NCBI GenBank assembly: GCA_001804815.1
Contig: MHBI01000020.1
Coordinates: 1-64,000 of the forward strand
Origin: Lentisphaerae bacterium GWF2_50_93
Lineage (GTDB): Bacteria > Verrucomicrobiota > Lentisphaeria > Victivallales > GWF2-50-93
Length of the DNA: 64,000 nucleotides
Direction: 5' to 3'
The translations under genes were made by a program, and so were the position numbers. This document shows, one piece after another, positions 17,407-26,929 of the stretch (position 1 is its first letter; every line of letters begins with the position of its first letter). The notes beneath the pieces are model-generated. The model had not been told where the DNA came from and ran no database searches. It saw only the letters and a list, made by a program, of their open reading frames with translations.

Positions 17407-19245
17407 ATGTGTGGAATAGTTGGATATATCGGCAACCGCAATATCATCGATACCCTGATAGACGGCCTTAAACGCCTGGAATACCGGGGATATGACTCGG
17501 CAGGCCTCGCAGTCCTAGAAAAGAAGAAGATAATTTCAGTGAAGGCTGTCGGCAAAGTCAGCGCTCTTGTTTCAAAGATCACCCCCGAACTGAAGAAGGA
17601 ACTTTCGAAATCAAAGATAGGCATAGCACACACACGCTGGGCGACCCATGGGTCGCCTACGGAGAAGAATGCCCATCCGCACCTCGATGAGAAGGGGCGT
17701 TTCGCCGTCGTGCACAACGGCATCATCGAAAATTACGCCTCCCTCAAGGAACGACTGATCGGCAAAGGCCATAAATTCATTTCCGAAACCGACACCGAAG
17801 TGCTCGCCCATCTTATCGATGACTGCTATGAGGGTGATCTCCTGCAGGCTGTCGCCGCCGCGCTCAAGAAAGTCGAAGGCACCTTTGGAATAGCGGTCAT
17901 ATCCTTCGAAAATCCCGGACAGATCGTGACGGCCAGGCGTGGAAGTCCGATTGTAATCGGGATTGGAACGGATGAGATGATTGTCGCCAGCGACATTTCC
18001 GCCATAATCTCATATACAAAAAAAGTGATTTTCCTGAATGACAACGACATAGCCCTGGTCGAGAAGGACAACGTCGATCTCCGCAACATCGACAATGTCC
18101 CTGTAACCAGGGAAATAGCTCACATCGACTGGGATCCCGGCGCCGCGGAAAAAGGCGGATACGAACATTTCATGCTCAAGGAGATATTCGAGCAGCCGGA
18201 ATCAATAGCTAACTCCATAAGGGGCCGACTCGATGAAACCCTTGGGACAGGGACGCTCAGCGGACTGAATCTGAATCCGCAGGAGCTTGTCGGCATAAAC
18301 AGGATAATCATAGCGGCATGCGGAACAAGCCTGCACGCCGGGATGGTCGGTGAATATTATTTCGAGGATCTCGCGGATATTCCTGCGGAAGTCGAGCAGG
18401 CGGCGGAGTTCCGATACAGGAATCCGATCATACAGCCGGGGACGATGATCATCGCGATAAGCCAGTCCGGGGAGACCGCCGACACTCTCGCCGCAGTGCG
18501 CGAGGCACAGAACAAGGGCGCCAAGGTCGCCGGGATATGCAACGTAGTCGGCTCGACGATTGCCCGGGAGACCGGACGCGGAGTATACCTGCATGCCGGA
18601 CCTGAAATTGGCGTCGCCTCCACGAAGGCGTTCACATGCCAGGTCTCAGTCCTGCTAATGATGGCATTGAAGTTCGGGCGCACCCGGAGGCTTTCAAGGC
18701 AGGCAGGAATCGAGCTTGTTGAAGACATACGGCGCATTCCGGAACTAGTGAAGAGAGTGCTGGCCAATGCCAAGGACATTGAGAAGATAGCCAGGAAATA
18801 TGCCAAGGCGAACGATTTCTTCTTCATCGGACGCGGCTACCTGTATCCGGTCGCCATTGAAGGCGCCCTGAAACTCAAGGAGATCAGCTACGTCCATGCC
18901 GAAGGCTACCATGCCGCCGAACTCAAGCACGGCCCGATTGCGCTTCTCGATGAGAAGGTTCCGGTCCTCGCACTTGCCAACAATGTGCCCGGCAAGGACA
19001 AGATCATCGGGAACATGCAGGAATGCAAGGCCAGGAAAGCACCTGTAATAGCGCTGGCGACGGAAGGCGACAACGAAATCAGCAGGCACGCCGACGACAT
19101 CATCTGGATTCCCGAATGCTCCAATTACACAGTGCCTGTTCCATCCGTGGTCGCCCTGCAGCTCCTGGCCTATTATATCGCCAGGGAACGCGGATGCCCC
19201 ATTGATCAGCCCCGCAATCTGGCCAAGAGCGTAACGGTGGAGTAA
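17407..19245 (+). CDS. glmS: glutamine--fructose-6-phosphate aminotransferase (isomerizing)
   Basis: A 612-residue enzyme of standard length making glucosamine-6-phosphate for peptidoglycan and other amino sugars. MCGIVGYIG gives the catalytic N-terminal cysteine of the class II glutaminase domain, with HTRWATHG and HNGIIENY. Two SIS sugar-isomerase domains follow (IIAACGTSLHAG, AISQSGETADTL, and FFIGRGYLYPVAIEGALKLKEISY). The C-terminus PRNLAKSVTVE is diagnostic. Confidence 0.97.
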   Translation: MCGIVGYIGNRNIIDTLIDGLKRLEYRGYDSAGLAVLEKKKIISVKAVGKVSALVSKITPELKKELSKSKIGIAHTRWATHGSPTEKNAHPHLDEKGRFAVVHNGIIENYASLKERLIGKGHKFISETDTEVLAHLIDDCYEGDLLQAVAAALKKVEGTFGIAVISFENPGQIVTARRGSPIVIGIGTDEMIVASDISAIISYTKKVIFLNDNDIALVEKDNVDLRNIDNVPVTREIAHIDWDPGAAEKGGYEHFMLKEIFEQPESIANSIRGRLDETLGTGTLSGLNLNPQELVGINRIIIAACGTSLHAGMVGEYYFEDLADIPAEVEQAAEFRYRNPIIQPGTMIIAISQSGETADTLAAVREAQNKGAKVAGICNVVGSTIARETGRGVYLHAGPEIGVASTKAFTCQVSVLLMMALKFGRTRRLSRQAGIELVEDIRRIPELVKRVLANAKDIEKIARKYAKANDFFFIGRGYLYPVAIEGALKLKEISYVHAEGYHAAELKHGPIALLDEKVPVLALANNVPGKDKIIGNMQECKARKAPVIALATEGDNEISRHADDIIWIPECSNYTVPVPSVVALQLLAYYIARERGCPIDQPRNLAKSVTVE

Positions 19246-19307
19246 TCAGCCTGGATTCAATGCTCCATATTTCTAATTCCAAGCAATAGTTACAAGAGAA
19301 AGCAGAA

Positions 19308-19387
19308 GAACACGCCTTGCGGCATTGACTACAGGCAAATTACGAATTATCTGGAATCCGTTCGTAGTTAAGCCCGCAAGGGCTGTC
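19308..19387. repeat. cloverleaf REP-like element, copy B
   Basis: Same order as copy A: GAACA, the hairpin GCC-ttgc-GGC, TTGACTAC...GTAGTTAA, the hairpin AGCCC-gcaa-GGGCT, TGTC. The central arm is weaker than in copy A. Confidence 0.75.
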
Positions 19388-19461
19388 ATTGTTTTTATCT
19401 GTTTGAAACCTGGAATTTGCCTGTTGTTTGGAATTTGCCATAATGGAAACCTTTCGAGTGC

Positions 19462-20925
19462 ATGATGGATGAACCGATTTTAAAAAGCAGAAATTTCATC
19501 TTCCTGTCGGCGTGGGCCATTCTCGCCGCGTTGACACTCAACATCCTTCTCAAAGTCTTTTTCAGGCCGTTATGGTTCGACGAGGCGATCACAGTCATGG
19601 ACTTCGTGTTCCTCCCGAATCCCATGGACATCTACAGGTATTACAACATACCGAACAACCATATAGTCTACAACATGCTCCTGAGGTTCTGGATAGACAT
19701 CTGCGGGCAGATACCGTTCATAGACAGGATCTCGCTGCGCCTGTTTACTGCGGTCACAGCTATTGCCTCATTGCTTTTCATTGCCTGGTCCTGGGGCAGG
19801 AGATTCAGCCGTGAGACGGTCTTCATAGCCTGCTTCTGCTTCATCCTATCCCTGCCTTTTGCGATATACGCAAGCGCCATCCGCGGCTACATGCTCAGCT
19901 TCCTGCTGGTACTGGCCGCCATCGAAATCTGCCTCCGCTACAGGGACACCGGCAAAACAGTGCATCTGGCGCTTCTATTTGCAGTTTCCTTCCTGGCCGT
20001 CGGGACGACGCCTACGAACCTCATTGCATTTGCAGCCATATGCATAATCCTCCTGCCTTCCTTCAAATTAAAGGAAATACTTTCGAAGAAGTCCATGATG
20101 CCTGCAATAATTCCGGTGGCGGCCTTCATCGTTTTCTACATTCCAATTTCAGGCAAGCTGATGAAAGCCCTGGCGCTTAATGAAGGATGGACAGGATGGC
20201 TGAACGCCTCCATCCATTTCTATGCCGCATTCGCAATATCATTTCTGCCATTGATAATCCTCGCAATACTGGGCAGGAAACTCCTACAGGAGAAAAATCC
20301 TGGTTCAGCCGGCATTCAAACCATGATTGCACTTCTCATCCCGCTGCTGGTATTCCTGATAAAATCACCATCCCCGTTCCCACGCGCATTCTTCTGCCTG
20401 TGGCCGCTCTGGATCTTCATGCTCTGCCAGTCGGCGGATCCATTCATCAGGCATTTGAACGGAAAATTTCCAGGACGGACGCTGCCAGTGCTCTTATGCG
20501 CATGTGCAGCCTGGTCGCTTCTGCCGCTGGGATTCTCCACACAGCTTTCCGACAATCTTTCAACTGGTGGACAGGACGATTTCTTCAGTCCATACTTCAT
20601 GCGCCAGAATTTCCGTCCAGTCGAAACGGTTACAAAATCAATTGAGCTTGCCGATCCGAAGACACACGGCCGCGTTTTCATCGACTTCGCAGCGGATTAT
20701 CCATCAATAATGTTCTATAGCAGGATACTTAAGCTCGACGACGCCTTCTGGGTTTTTGACAGGCCCGGAAAAAAAGCCGGCTCGCTGGGCGGGATTGAAA
20801 GCATTTTCGTGATCACCAGGGGAAAAGGCGAAATGGAATCCATTTCAAGGCGGTTCAACATGAAATCATATGAGCCCGTGGCCGACTGCGGATACCAGAA
20901 GATTTACAAGGCGAAACTGAAGTAG
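19462..20925 (+). CDS. GT39-like membrane glycosyltransferase
   Basis: A 487-residue polytopic protein. After the first helix comes RPLWFDEAITVMDF, where the aspartate-glutamate pair in the first periplasmic loop is the hallmark of GT-C enzymes of the ArnT/PMT type using polyprenyl-phosphate sugars. Around ten further hydrophobic segments follow (to ~residue 385), then a ~100-residue soluble tail. The acceptor is unknown. The TAG stop codon is part of a GTAG that begins a repeat. Confidence 0.7.
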   Translation: MMDEPILKSRNFIFLSAWAILAALTLNILLKVFFRPLWFDEAITVMDFVFLPNPMDIYRYYNIPNNHIVYNMLLRFWIDICGQIPFIDRISLRLFTAVTAIASLLFIAWSWGRRFSRETVFIACFCFILSLPFAIYASAIRGYMLSFLLVLAAIEICLRYRDTGKTVHLALLFAVSFLAVGTTPTNLIAFAAICIILLPSFKLKEILSKKSMMPAIIPVAAFIVFYIPISGKLMKALALNEGWTGWLNASIHFYAAFAISFLPLIILAILGRKLLQEKNPGSAGIQTMIALLIPLLVFLIKSPSPFPRAFFCLWPLWIFMLCQSADPFIRHLNGKFPGRTLPVLLCACAAWSLLPLGFSTQLSDNLSTGGQDDFFSPYFMRQNFRPVETVTKSIELADPKTHGRVFIDFAADYPSIMFYSRILKLDDAFWVFDRPGKKAGSLGGIESIFVITRGKGEMESISRRFNMKSYEPVADCGYQKIYKAKLK

Positions 20926-21392
20926 GGGAAACATGGCGGATGATCCGCCTACGCAGAGAAGCTACGGCGCGACAAAATGGATTGCTGGATTAATGGATGA
21001 TTGGGACCGAGATTCTTGACCAGCAAACAGGGGAATCGCCATAATTAAGGAGTCATACATAAAATAAAATTCCATTCTTTAGAGGCAATTTCAAAACTAC
21101 GGACGCGGCAAGCGCGTCCCTCCATTTACATGCCCGTTTCGGGCGTGGATGTAGTTGGATTTCGTTCGTAGTAGGCGAATTTATGCTCCATAGGCGCACA
21201 AGTACGCCGTTATCTTAAAAGAACGTGCAATAAATTGCACTACTACTAACAAAAAAGTATCGAACACAAATTAATTCCTGCAGGAGTTTCTAAGTCCGAC
21301 AGGCTCCGGAGGCAGGTAAACCTTGGCGAATGGGAAAGCGAATCTTTGGAGGTGAATAAATCCAATCATCCATGGGGTTGATGGCGTATATG
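20926..21392. repeat. repeat-filled intergenic region with two multi-arm elements
   Basis: No gene is seen. Word repeats (GGATTGCTGGATTAATGG) span 20979-21005. A first junction runs from ACTAC at ~21096 to GTAGTT at ~21156, holding GGACGCG/CGCGTCC and ATGCCC-gtttc-GGGCGT. A second runs from GTAGTAG (21168-21174) to CTACTAC (21240-21246), holding GTGCAAT-aa-ATTGCAC. AATCATCC words near 21360 run in the sense of the minus-strand kinase gene. Confidence 0.6.
20935..20952. repeat. single REP-like hairpin with CTAC foot
   Basis: GGCGGA-tga-TCCGCC followed by TAC, giving the foot CCTAC. It lies just after the GT39-like gene, whose stop lies in GTAG at 20922-20925. Confidence 0.6.
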
Positions 21393-23174
21393 CTACTTTG
21401 CCGCCGGAGGAGGATTCTGGGCAGGCACGGGCTGCGAGATGTTCGCGGCCTTGAAAATGTTCCTGTTGATGGCGCGCGTCGAGGTGCTGGCATCATTGTG
21501 GCTGACGGGTATCATGAAAGTCATGACACAGCCTTTACCCTCCTCGCCGGTCGCGAAGATTGTACCGCCATGCCCTTCGATTATCCTTTTTGAAACTGTC
21601 AGGCCGAGTCCTGTGCCGCCGGCACCTTTGGATGACACGAAAAGATCGAATATCTTATCAGCTGTCTCCGACTTTATTCCGATACCGTCATCCGTGACGG
21701 TAAAGACAATTGATTCCTTGTCCTGGGTGAAGGAGGCATTGACTGTGATATTGCCGATATCCTTCTGATCGAGGGTCTCTCGTTTTTCCTGGATGGCATG
21801 TTCCGCATTGAGTATGAGGTTCAGCAGGACACGGTGGACACCCTTGGCATCGACTTCAGCAAAAAGCGGCAGTTCCATGACCTCTTTCGTGAAAGTCAGC
21901 GTTATTCCGTCCTGCTTGAGCTGGGGTCCGAGAAGTTCGTTCACATCTTCGATCACCGGCTTGATGTCCTGGATCTTCATGTTGAGCTTCTGTTCACTTG
22001 TGAGGTTCAGCAGGTCGAGGACGAGATTGCCGAGACGCCTGTGGTTCTTTGCGAGAATATGGAGCGACTCATTGGCAAGTCCGAAATCCTTTTCATCGAT
22101 ACCCATCTTGAGGAGGCTCAAGCTGCCGTCAAGCCCTGCAAGGATGTTCTTGATGTAGTGTGAAAGATGGGCTGCGGTAGTGCCGGTCGCCACAAGTCTT
22201 TCATTCCTGAGATTGAATTCGATCAGCCTGCTGTTCTCAAGCGCCATTCCAGCGGTGTGGCCGATGACGGTGAGGAGCTTTAGATCGTCTTCGGTATACT
22301 GCTCCTTGTCATGCGACATGGTCAGATAAATCATTCCATTGAGCTGCTGTTTGCCGAGCATGGGCACGCACATTGTGTTTTCGGTCATTCCCGCAGTTAC
22401 GCCGACCTTGAGTTTCGCCTTGTCGGTTTCGGTGGAAAGGACGGCCTCCCTGTTCTCCTTCACGAAGTCCACTATGACTTTCCTTATGCTGGAGGAGTCA
22501 ATCTGGTCCATGGGGGCATCAGGGCCCCTGCCTGCGACAGCCTCGAACTTTCCGCTGCTCAGGTTGTAAACCAGGAGGAAAGACTTGTCGGAATGGATTA
22601 TCGTGCTGATGGCGCTGAGGATCTTCGGGCACAGTTCATGTTCATTGAAAATCGATGCGATCAGGTTCTGGAACTTGTAGATCGCTGAAAGACGCTTGTT
22701 CTCCTCGCGTGCGATCCGCATCGGATCGATCTGCACAGGCATGGTGGGCTTGGTGCCGGATGTCGACGCAAGGGTTTCTGGCTGGATCCTGTATGAGACG
22801 AAAGGTATGGAGAAGGACTGTGTTTCATCACGGGCGGCATATAGGTTGTAGAGTTCAAATATTGTATTTCCGACCCTGACGGAGGTTTTCAGTGGAAGCA
22901 GGGCCTTCTTGCTGACCTTCTGCCCGACCATCCAGGTGCCGTTCGTGCTGTTAAGATCCTCGATGTACCAGTTGCCGCCTTCGAATGAAAGCCTGGTGTG
23001 GGTCCTGGAAATAAGCGTGTCATGCACCTGTATGTCCGCTTCAGAACAGCGGCCGATCGTAATCACGGGACTTTTAACTGGGAACTCGGTACCCTTCATC
23101 GCCCCGCTGACAATCTTGACAACGACCTCACCGACCATGTTTGAGATTTTCTGTGGTGTTGCTGGTACAGCCAT
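21393..23174 (-). CDS. FHA-GAF sensor histidine kinase
   Basis: A 593-residue soluble kinase. The FHA domain (~18-110) has IGRCSEADI, SRTHTRL and DLNSTNGTW, so it should bind phosphothreonine. A GAF domain lies at ~165-325. In the histidine kinase core the H box is AAHLSHYIKNIL, the N box is LLNLILNAEHAI, and the ATP lid has DDGIGI and GGTGLGLTVSKRIIEGHGG. There is no transmembrane segment, so it senses cytoplasmic signals or phosphoproteins. No response regulator gene is nearby, making it an orphan kinase. The C-terminal ~35 residues are proline/alanine-rich. Confidence 0.92.
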   Translation of the reverse strand: MAVPATPQKISNMVGEVVVKIVSGAMKGTEFPVKSPVITIGRCSEADIQVHDTLISRTHTRLSFEGGNWYIEDLNSTNGTWMVGQKVSKKALLPLKTSVRVGNTIFELYNLYAARDETQSFSIPFVSYRIQPETLASTSGTKPTMPVQIDPMRIAREENKRLSAIYKFQNLIASIFNEHELCPKILSAISTIIHSDKSFLLVYNLSSGKFEAVAGRGPDAPMDQIDSSSIRKVIVDFVKENREAVLSTETDKAKLKVGVTAGMTENTMCVPMLGKQQLNGMIYLTMSHDKEQYTEDDLKLLTVIGHTAGMALENSRLIEFNLRNERLVATGTTAAHLSHYIKNILAGLDGSLSLLKMGIDEKDFGLANESLHILAKNHRRLGNLVLDLLNLTSEQKLNMKIQDIKPVIEDVNELLGPQLKQDGITLTFTKEVMELPLFAEVDAKGVHRVLLNLILNAEHAIQEKRETLDQKDIGNITVNASFTQDKESIVFTVTDDGIGIKSETADKIFDLFVSSKGAGGTGLGLTVSKRIIEGHGGTIFATGEEGKGCVMTFMIPVSHNDASTSTRAINRNIFKAANISQPVPAQNPPPAAK

Positions 23175-23310
23175 ATATTAATTCCATTAATTTACTTAAC
23201 CGAGTAAATATATAACTTGAAAAGATGATTATCCAAAGCAATTGCAAAAATAATCAAATTATCGCAGAGGAGTGTACTGATGCAAAAAGAGGTATAATCG
23301 AGACCTGGAA

Positions 23311-24303
23311 TTACCCTTTATTCGCGGAAGGAAGGCTTCTGAGAGTTATACCATTCTCAAGCATTCCTGCAAGCATCGCCGCCATTTCATTCACACACGC
23401 ATGCGAATCAGGCCATCTGGCGTCCAGATATCTTTCGGAAAACGCGGCTATCTCATTGAGTCTCAGGAATATTGGAAGCTGCACGTCTGTCGACCTGGCT
23501 CCGTTGGCATTCAGATAGTTCAGGTACAAGCCCCGGGCGACAGACGATATCTCGTTGACTCCGGACGCGCAGGACTGGAAACAAGGCAGGACTGCAAGTT
23601 CGGTCAAATTCCTTTCAAGCGAAAAGTGTCCGGCCGCCGCTGCGAGATTCAACTCCATCTTCAGTGAAGGGAAAAGACGGCTCACATTGCTTGCCGAAAT
23701 CACGCCTGCCGACACCAGCCTCCTGGTGTCCAATGACAGCGAAGAGAAAATCTCCTCATTCCTGAGGCACCACGGGCTGTCGGACTTGAGCTTTGGAAGT
23801 CCGGCGCCTGCCGCCCTGAGATCAAACGACTTCTCCCTGTAATATCGCGCAAGCTCTAGTATGAGCGACGGCGAGGCCTTGTCCATGCCAAGCATCCCGC
23901 ATGATGAGACAACTTTCATGACTATCGACTGCAGCTCCTCGCCTTCCACTGCAAGATGCTTCGAAACAATGCCCGAGATCAGGTTGAAATCAGGAGTAAC
24001 ATCGAGCCTCTGGATCTTGTTCTGGCGTATGAAGCTCTCCGCAAGTTCCGGATAACCGGCCTCCTCAAGCATCCTGACAACAAAATTATTGATCTCGGAA
24101 ACTGCAAATATACGGCCCCCTTCCGATATCTTCTTCAGGACATATTCAACCGAAAGGGTTATATCCTCGGCAAGAATGCCGTCGTTTATGCCGCAGGAAA
24201 GACAGCTCTGGTAGAGGCGGGACTGGAGCTCATCGAACTCAAAGCTCCTTCTTGTCCCGTCCTCATGGACTGTTATGACCGCTGAACTTGATAATCTTAT
24301 CAT
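23311..24303 (-). CDS. stand-alone ATP-cone protein coupled to nrdR
   Basis: A 330-residue protein. Residues ~8-95 form an ATP-cone (VHEDGTRRSFEFDELQSRL, ILAEDITLSVEYVLKK, AVSEINNFVVRMLEEAGYPELAESF), the nucleotide-sensing module of ribonucleotide reductases and NrdR. The remaining ~235 residues are helical and unknown to me; they are too short and lack the motifs of a reductase catalytic subunit. Its ATG overlaps the nrdR stop by 4 bases, implying coupled translation and a link to dNTP control. Confidence 0.75.
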   Translation of the reverse strand: MIRLSSSAVITVHEDGTRRSFEFDELQSRLYQSCLSCGINDGILAEDITLSVEYVLKKISEGGRIFAVSEINNFVVRMLEEAGYPELAESFIRQNKIQRLDVTPDFNLISGIVSKHLAVEGEELQSIVMKVVSSCGMLGMDKASPSLILELARYYREKSFDLRAAGAGLPKLKSDSPWCLRNEEIFSSLSLDTRRLVSAGVISASNVSRLFPSLKMELNLAAAAGHFSLERNLTELAVLPCFQSCASGVNEISSVARGLYLNYLNANGARSTDVQLPIFLRLNEIAAFSERYLDARWPDSHACVNEMAAMLAGMLENGITLRSLPSANKG

Positions 24304-24755
24304 TTCTGATCCAGCTTCCTGACTTCTGTTATGAACTGCTCGACATCGCTGAACTTACGGTATACGGACGCGAATCTGACATAGGCCACCTCATCCAGGT
24401 CCTTCAGTGCGTTCATCACCCTGCGCCCTATCTCATTGCTTGTTATCTCACGGTCAAAATCCTTCTCGATTCCCGATGCCAGGAGATCGACGATCTTGTC
24501 GACGTCCTCGGGATTGACAGGCCTTTTCTCGCAGGCCTTGGAAATGCCGGCCCTCAACTTGTCACGGTCGAAGTCCTCGCGGATGTTTCCTTTCTTCTTC
24601 ACGACCTTGAGCTCCGCATGGATGATGGTCTCATATGTCGTGAAACGGTGGGCGCACTTCAGGCATTCCCGGCGACGGCGCACGCCCGCGCCTTCCCTGG
24701 TTATGCGGGAATCAACAACCTTGTCATCAAGACAGCTGCAGTGTGGACAACGCAT
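24300..24755 (-). CDS. nrdR: transcriptional repressor NrdR
   Basis: A 151-residue protein of standard length starting MRCPHCSCLDDKVVDSR. The zinc ribbon pairs CPHC with CLKCAHRFTTYE. The ATP-cone follows from about residue 49 (VVKKKGNIREDFDRDKL). NrdR represses ribonucleotide reductase genes in a dATP/ATP-dependent way. The start at 24755 fits the family; an in-frame start at 24833 would add 26 unrelated residues. No NrdR-box is obvious in the window. Confidence 0.96.
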   Translation of the reverse strand: MRCPHCSCLDDKVVDSRITREGAGVRRRRECLKCAHRFTTYETIIHAELKVVKKKGNIREDFDRDKLRAGISKACEKRPVNPEDVDKIVDLLASGIEKDFDREITSNEIGRRVMNALKDLDEVAYVRFASVYRKFSDVEQFITEVRKLDQK

Positions 24756-25213
24756 ACGAACACCTAGGATTTCCGGATTAATGGATCGATGGCTGAATGG
24801 AGGTAAAAATAAATCTGTTTCAGGCAAATGCAAGAAGACATGGATTGATACTGGACGCTTGATACTGGAAACTTGAAACTGGATCGGCGCGCCGGCATCT
24901 TGCCGGCAATTGCCTTCAATCTTATTTTATGCCCAGATCTTTTAACGGCAATTGAAAAGCAGACCCAGATAAATGGTATCTATTGGTTATAAATATATGT
25001 GTTTTAATCTCATACATGGCCTTTCCCAAGACACGCTAAAGTTTACCTGCCCCTGGCAGCGCCTTCGGCGACCAGGGCTGTGAACTCCAAAAAATCAACC
25101 AATGAAAATCCTAACTTCCGTTTTCTACTTTCTAAATTCTACTTTCTAAATTCTACTTTATAAATATGACTTTCACTTCCGAACTCTCGAACTTCCGAAC
25201 TCTCGAACTTCCC
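24756..25213. repeat. intergenic word and hairpin repeats
   Basis: No gene is seen. The region contains GGATTAATGGATCGATGG words (24774-24800), TACTGGAAACTTGAAACTGG words (24850-24884), a degenerate GCGCGCCGGC-type hairpin (24887-24915), three copies of a 14-bp unit TTCTACTTTCTAAA (25123-25164), and two copies of TTCCGAACTCTCGAAC (25177-25212) that abut the stop codon of the next gene. Confidence 0.7.
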
Positions 25214-26455
25214 CTACTTCCCCTTCAAGATATTCTTCACCTCGATCCTGATTTCCGGATCCGGATCGTTTGTGAATTCTTCAATGACGGGAAAGGCATC
25301 AATCCCCATTTCGAGGAGTTTCTTCTTCGAATCGGCCCTGACATTGCTGTCGCTGTCGCCAAGCTTCTTCACGAATCCGCGGATCTCTTTCTGCTTGTCC
25401 TCCGGGACATCTTCCTTCTTTACAAGCCCCTTGAACTTCCAGCCCTGCCTTGCAACGGCCTCCTTGAACTTCTCCTCGTCCATCTTCTCCACATGTCCAT
25501 CTATGCATAGCACTTCGCGCCATCCGTCCACGGCCACAGGCGCGGCCGCTATTATACTGTCGGCGTCTTCCGACTGTTTGAGGCCGGCACGGTAAATAAA
25601 GGGGAACTTGGCATCCTCTTCGGGGCTCTTCCACAGGAAAATCTCCTCATTTTCCAGATAACCGCCGGTCCTGAGGACTTCCAGGCTGGCTGGGAAAAGA
25701 TCGTTGTATTCCTCGGAATACATACTCAGGGCCAGGCCGATCTGCTTCAGCTTGTTAAGATTGCCCTGGGGAGGATTGTTCACGCCGATGTCTATCTCCC
25801 CGTTCATCACCCTCTCGTCGATCGAGTCTATCAGCCACACATTGTTCTTAACATCATGGACAAACCCCATCTTGAACTTGACTTCGTCTTCAGAAGGCAC
25901 CTGGAATATCAGTTCCGCCGTGCCCCGCTTGTCATTTTCCCCGAGTTTCTCCTCCACAGGCGCAAACGGGATCTCTTCAGGGAGAGTCTTCAGCTGATCC
26001 GGATCCTCCCCGGCCTCCTCCTTTATAAGCTCCCTGAACTTGCCTGACGACATTTCGAGGGCAGTTTTCAAATCACCCTTCCTGGCGACTTCAAGGAATT
26101 TCGTCCATGCCGCCTTAGGGGAAGCTACGGGAAGAAGTTTTTCCGGAGCCCCGCCCCATTTCAGATATAGCGCCCTGGCTTCCGCGTCAAGTTCAGCTCC
26201 AGGCTGCATCCTTATCAAAGACAGCAGGTCGGCGCACGCCTTGTCCTTGTCTTCCTTCCCATAATATGCCTGGGCCCTGAAGAACAGCGCAAGCTCCCTG
26301 AACTTGTTGCCAGGAACGTCCTTTTCATAGACCTTCGTCAGTTCCGCGACCGCCTCATCATATTTCCCGGCCCCGAGATTCTTCAGACCGTCGTTGAACC
26401 ATCCGCTTATCGCTATCATGATAGAAAGGGAAATTGCTTTTACCGTCTCAACCAT
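25214..26455 (-). CDS. TPR / pseudopilin-like / HEAT multidomain protein
   Basis: A 413-residue protein. The N-terminus (~20-125) looks like TPR repeats (GLKNLGAGKYDEAVAELTKVYEKD, ALFFRAQAYYGKEDKDKA). Residues ~230-345 resemble the soluble part of PVC pseudopilin-like proteins (NLNKLKQIGLALSMYSEEYNDLFPASLEVL...VLCIDGHVEKM) but without a prepilin leader. The last ~50 residues are HEAT-like (DSDSNVRADSKKKLLEMG, DPDPEIRIEVKNILKG). A short N-terminal hydrophobic stretch may anchor it. The function is unknown. Confidence 0.65.
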   Translation of the reverse strand: MVETVKAISLSIMIAISGWFNDGLKNLGAGKYDEAVAELTKVYEKDVPGNKFRELALFFRAQAYYGKEDKDKACADLLSLIRMQPGAELDAEARALYLKWGGAPEKLLPVASPKAAWTKFLEVARKGDLKTALEMSSGKFRELIKEEAGEDPDQLKTLPEEIPFAPVEEKLGENDKRGTAELIFQVPSEDEVKFKMGFVHDVKNNVWLIDSIDERVMNGEIDIGVNNPPQGNLNKLKQIGLALSMYSEEYNDLFPASLEVLRTGGYLENEEIFLWKSPEEDAKFPFIYRAGLKQSEDADSIIAAAPVAVDGWREVLCIDGHVEKMDEEKFKEAVARQGWKFKGLVKKEDVPEDKQKEIRGFVKKLGDSDSNVRADSKKKLLEMGIDAFPVIEEFTNDPDPEIRIEVKNILKGK

Positions 26456-26481
26456 GTCAGAATCCTTTTTTACTGGAACCT

Positions 26482-26757
26482 CTAAATAATATCAAACGAT
26501 GTCATCGACGGGTCGCGCTTCTCCTCAACGAAACTGAAATGGTCCACCCTCGCCATGCACGGGCCAGCTTTGAGCCATTCGAGCATCATGTCCACTTCCT
26601 TCCTGTCGCCCTGCACCCAGGCCTCGACCTCGCCGTAATCGGCATTGCGGACATATCCCCTGATCGTCTTGAACTCCCCGGCCTTGTCAAGAGCCGAATA
26701 CCTGAATCCGACACCTGTCACGCGCCCTCTTATGGTAACTTTATATGCAACTTCCAT
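26482..26757 (-). CDS. acyP: acylphosphatase
   Basis: A 91-residue enzyme hydrolysing acyl-phosphate bonds. IRGRVTGVGFRYSALDKA supplies the phosphate cradle with the catalytic arginine, and IRGYVRNADYGEVEAWVQG supplies the catalytic asparagine. The size is standard. The start at 26757 (MEVAYKVTI) fits better than the in-frame start at 26796. It follows no obvious partner. Confidence 0.93.
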   Translation of the reverse strand: MEVAYKVTIRGRVTGVGFRYSALDKAGEFKTIRGYVRNADYGEVEAWVQGDRKEVDMMLEWLKAGPCMARVDHFSFVEEKRDPSMTSFDII

Positions 26758-26888
26758 ATTTTTATCACCCCAGAATGATATATTGTCTTTACGCAACCAA
26801 GCCTGTATGTATAATATAAGACAGAATTAATTATAGCAAACTGAGCTGATTGCAATAAAACAAAAACCGTTGTTTATGAACTAAACCT

Positions 26889-26913
26889 GTAGGAGTTCAC
26901 AACTTTAGTTGTG
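26889..26913 (+). repeat. single REP-like hairpin upstream of xerD
   Basis: GTAG followed by GAGTT and the hairpin CACAAC-ttta-GTTGTG. The same hairpin with a GTGG foot is the left unit of the pair at 29009-29079. Confidence 0.7.
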
Positions 26914-26929
26914 TCTTGTTATTAATACC

